Source: Bacteroidales bacterium UBA714
GTDB lineage: Bacteria > Bacteroidota > Bacteroidia > Bacteroidales > UBA932
Assembly: GCA_002298075.1 (NCBI GenBank)
Contig: DBLW01000127.1
Span: forward strand, 1-13,148
Reading direction: 5' to 3'
DNA length: 13,148 nt
Position 1 is the stretch's first letter; the number at the start of each line of letters is the position of its first letter. A model generated the notes under the pieces. That model saw only the letters and a list, made by a program, of their open reading frames with translations, was not told where the DNA came from and did no database searches. Below are positions 13,135-13,148 of the stretch, one piece after another. A program made the position numbers and the translations under genes.

Positions 13135-13148
13135 ATTTAACCCTTAAA

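Overview
The window reads as a chromosomal stretch of a member of the Bacteroidota, most likely a gut- or rumen-type Bacteroidales. The evidence is: several matches to the Bacteroidota promoter consensus (TTTG, about 20 bp, TAnnTTTG); starts mostly without a Shine-Dalgarno sequence; Crp/Fnr, GpsA, Rpn and acyltransferase proteins of the type usual in that phylum; and moderate GC content. No rRNA, tRNA, CRISPR array or intact insertion sequence was found. The genus cannot be fixed from the sequence alone.

Layout. Positions 1-427 hold no supported gene, only a hairpin before the first gene. At 428-1030 is a nitroreductase-family flavoprotein, followed by a terminator-like structure and about 450 bp of gene-poor DNA with one open frame that lacks a normal start. 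From 1655 to 3110 a tight operon with 4-bp ATGA overlaps encodes a small one-helix membrane protein and both halves of a split ThrE-type exporter (YjjP-like and YjjB-like). yaaA (3219-3992) converges on a YdeI/OmpD-associated-family gene (4009-4578, minus). Upstream of the latter on the minus strand are a possible Cys-rich small ORF and a double-GNAT acetyltransferase (4757-5740).

Divergent from the GNAT gene, a duplicated promoter element (two copies of an identical 40-bp core, 79 bp apart) drives an overlapping pair: a secreted His-containing protein (6030-6836) and a Crp/Fnr-type regulator (6833-7417). Two membrane acyltransferase-3 (OafA-type) genes follow. The second has its own promoter and is translationally coupled (TAATG) to a 29-residue stub of a VOC/glyoxalase gene. 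That stub ends inside the 3' end of a convergent Rpn-type PD-(D/E)XK nuclease gene (10027-10962, minus). The window closes with gpsA (11168-12187), whose stop codon directly abuts the stop of a convergent exported alpha/beta hydrolase resembling feruloyl/cinnamoyl esterases (12188-13066, minus).

Functionally this is mostly housekeeping and accessory metabolism: redox, amino-acid or dicarboxylate export, peroxide stress, phospholipid precursor synthesis, and surface or glycan acylation and deacylation. I see no coherent new multi-gene system. The items most worth a second look are the tandem promoter duplication, the secreted-protein/Crp pair, the small protein in the exporter operon, and the truncated VOC gene beside the Rpn nuclease.
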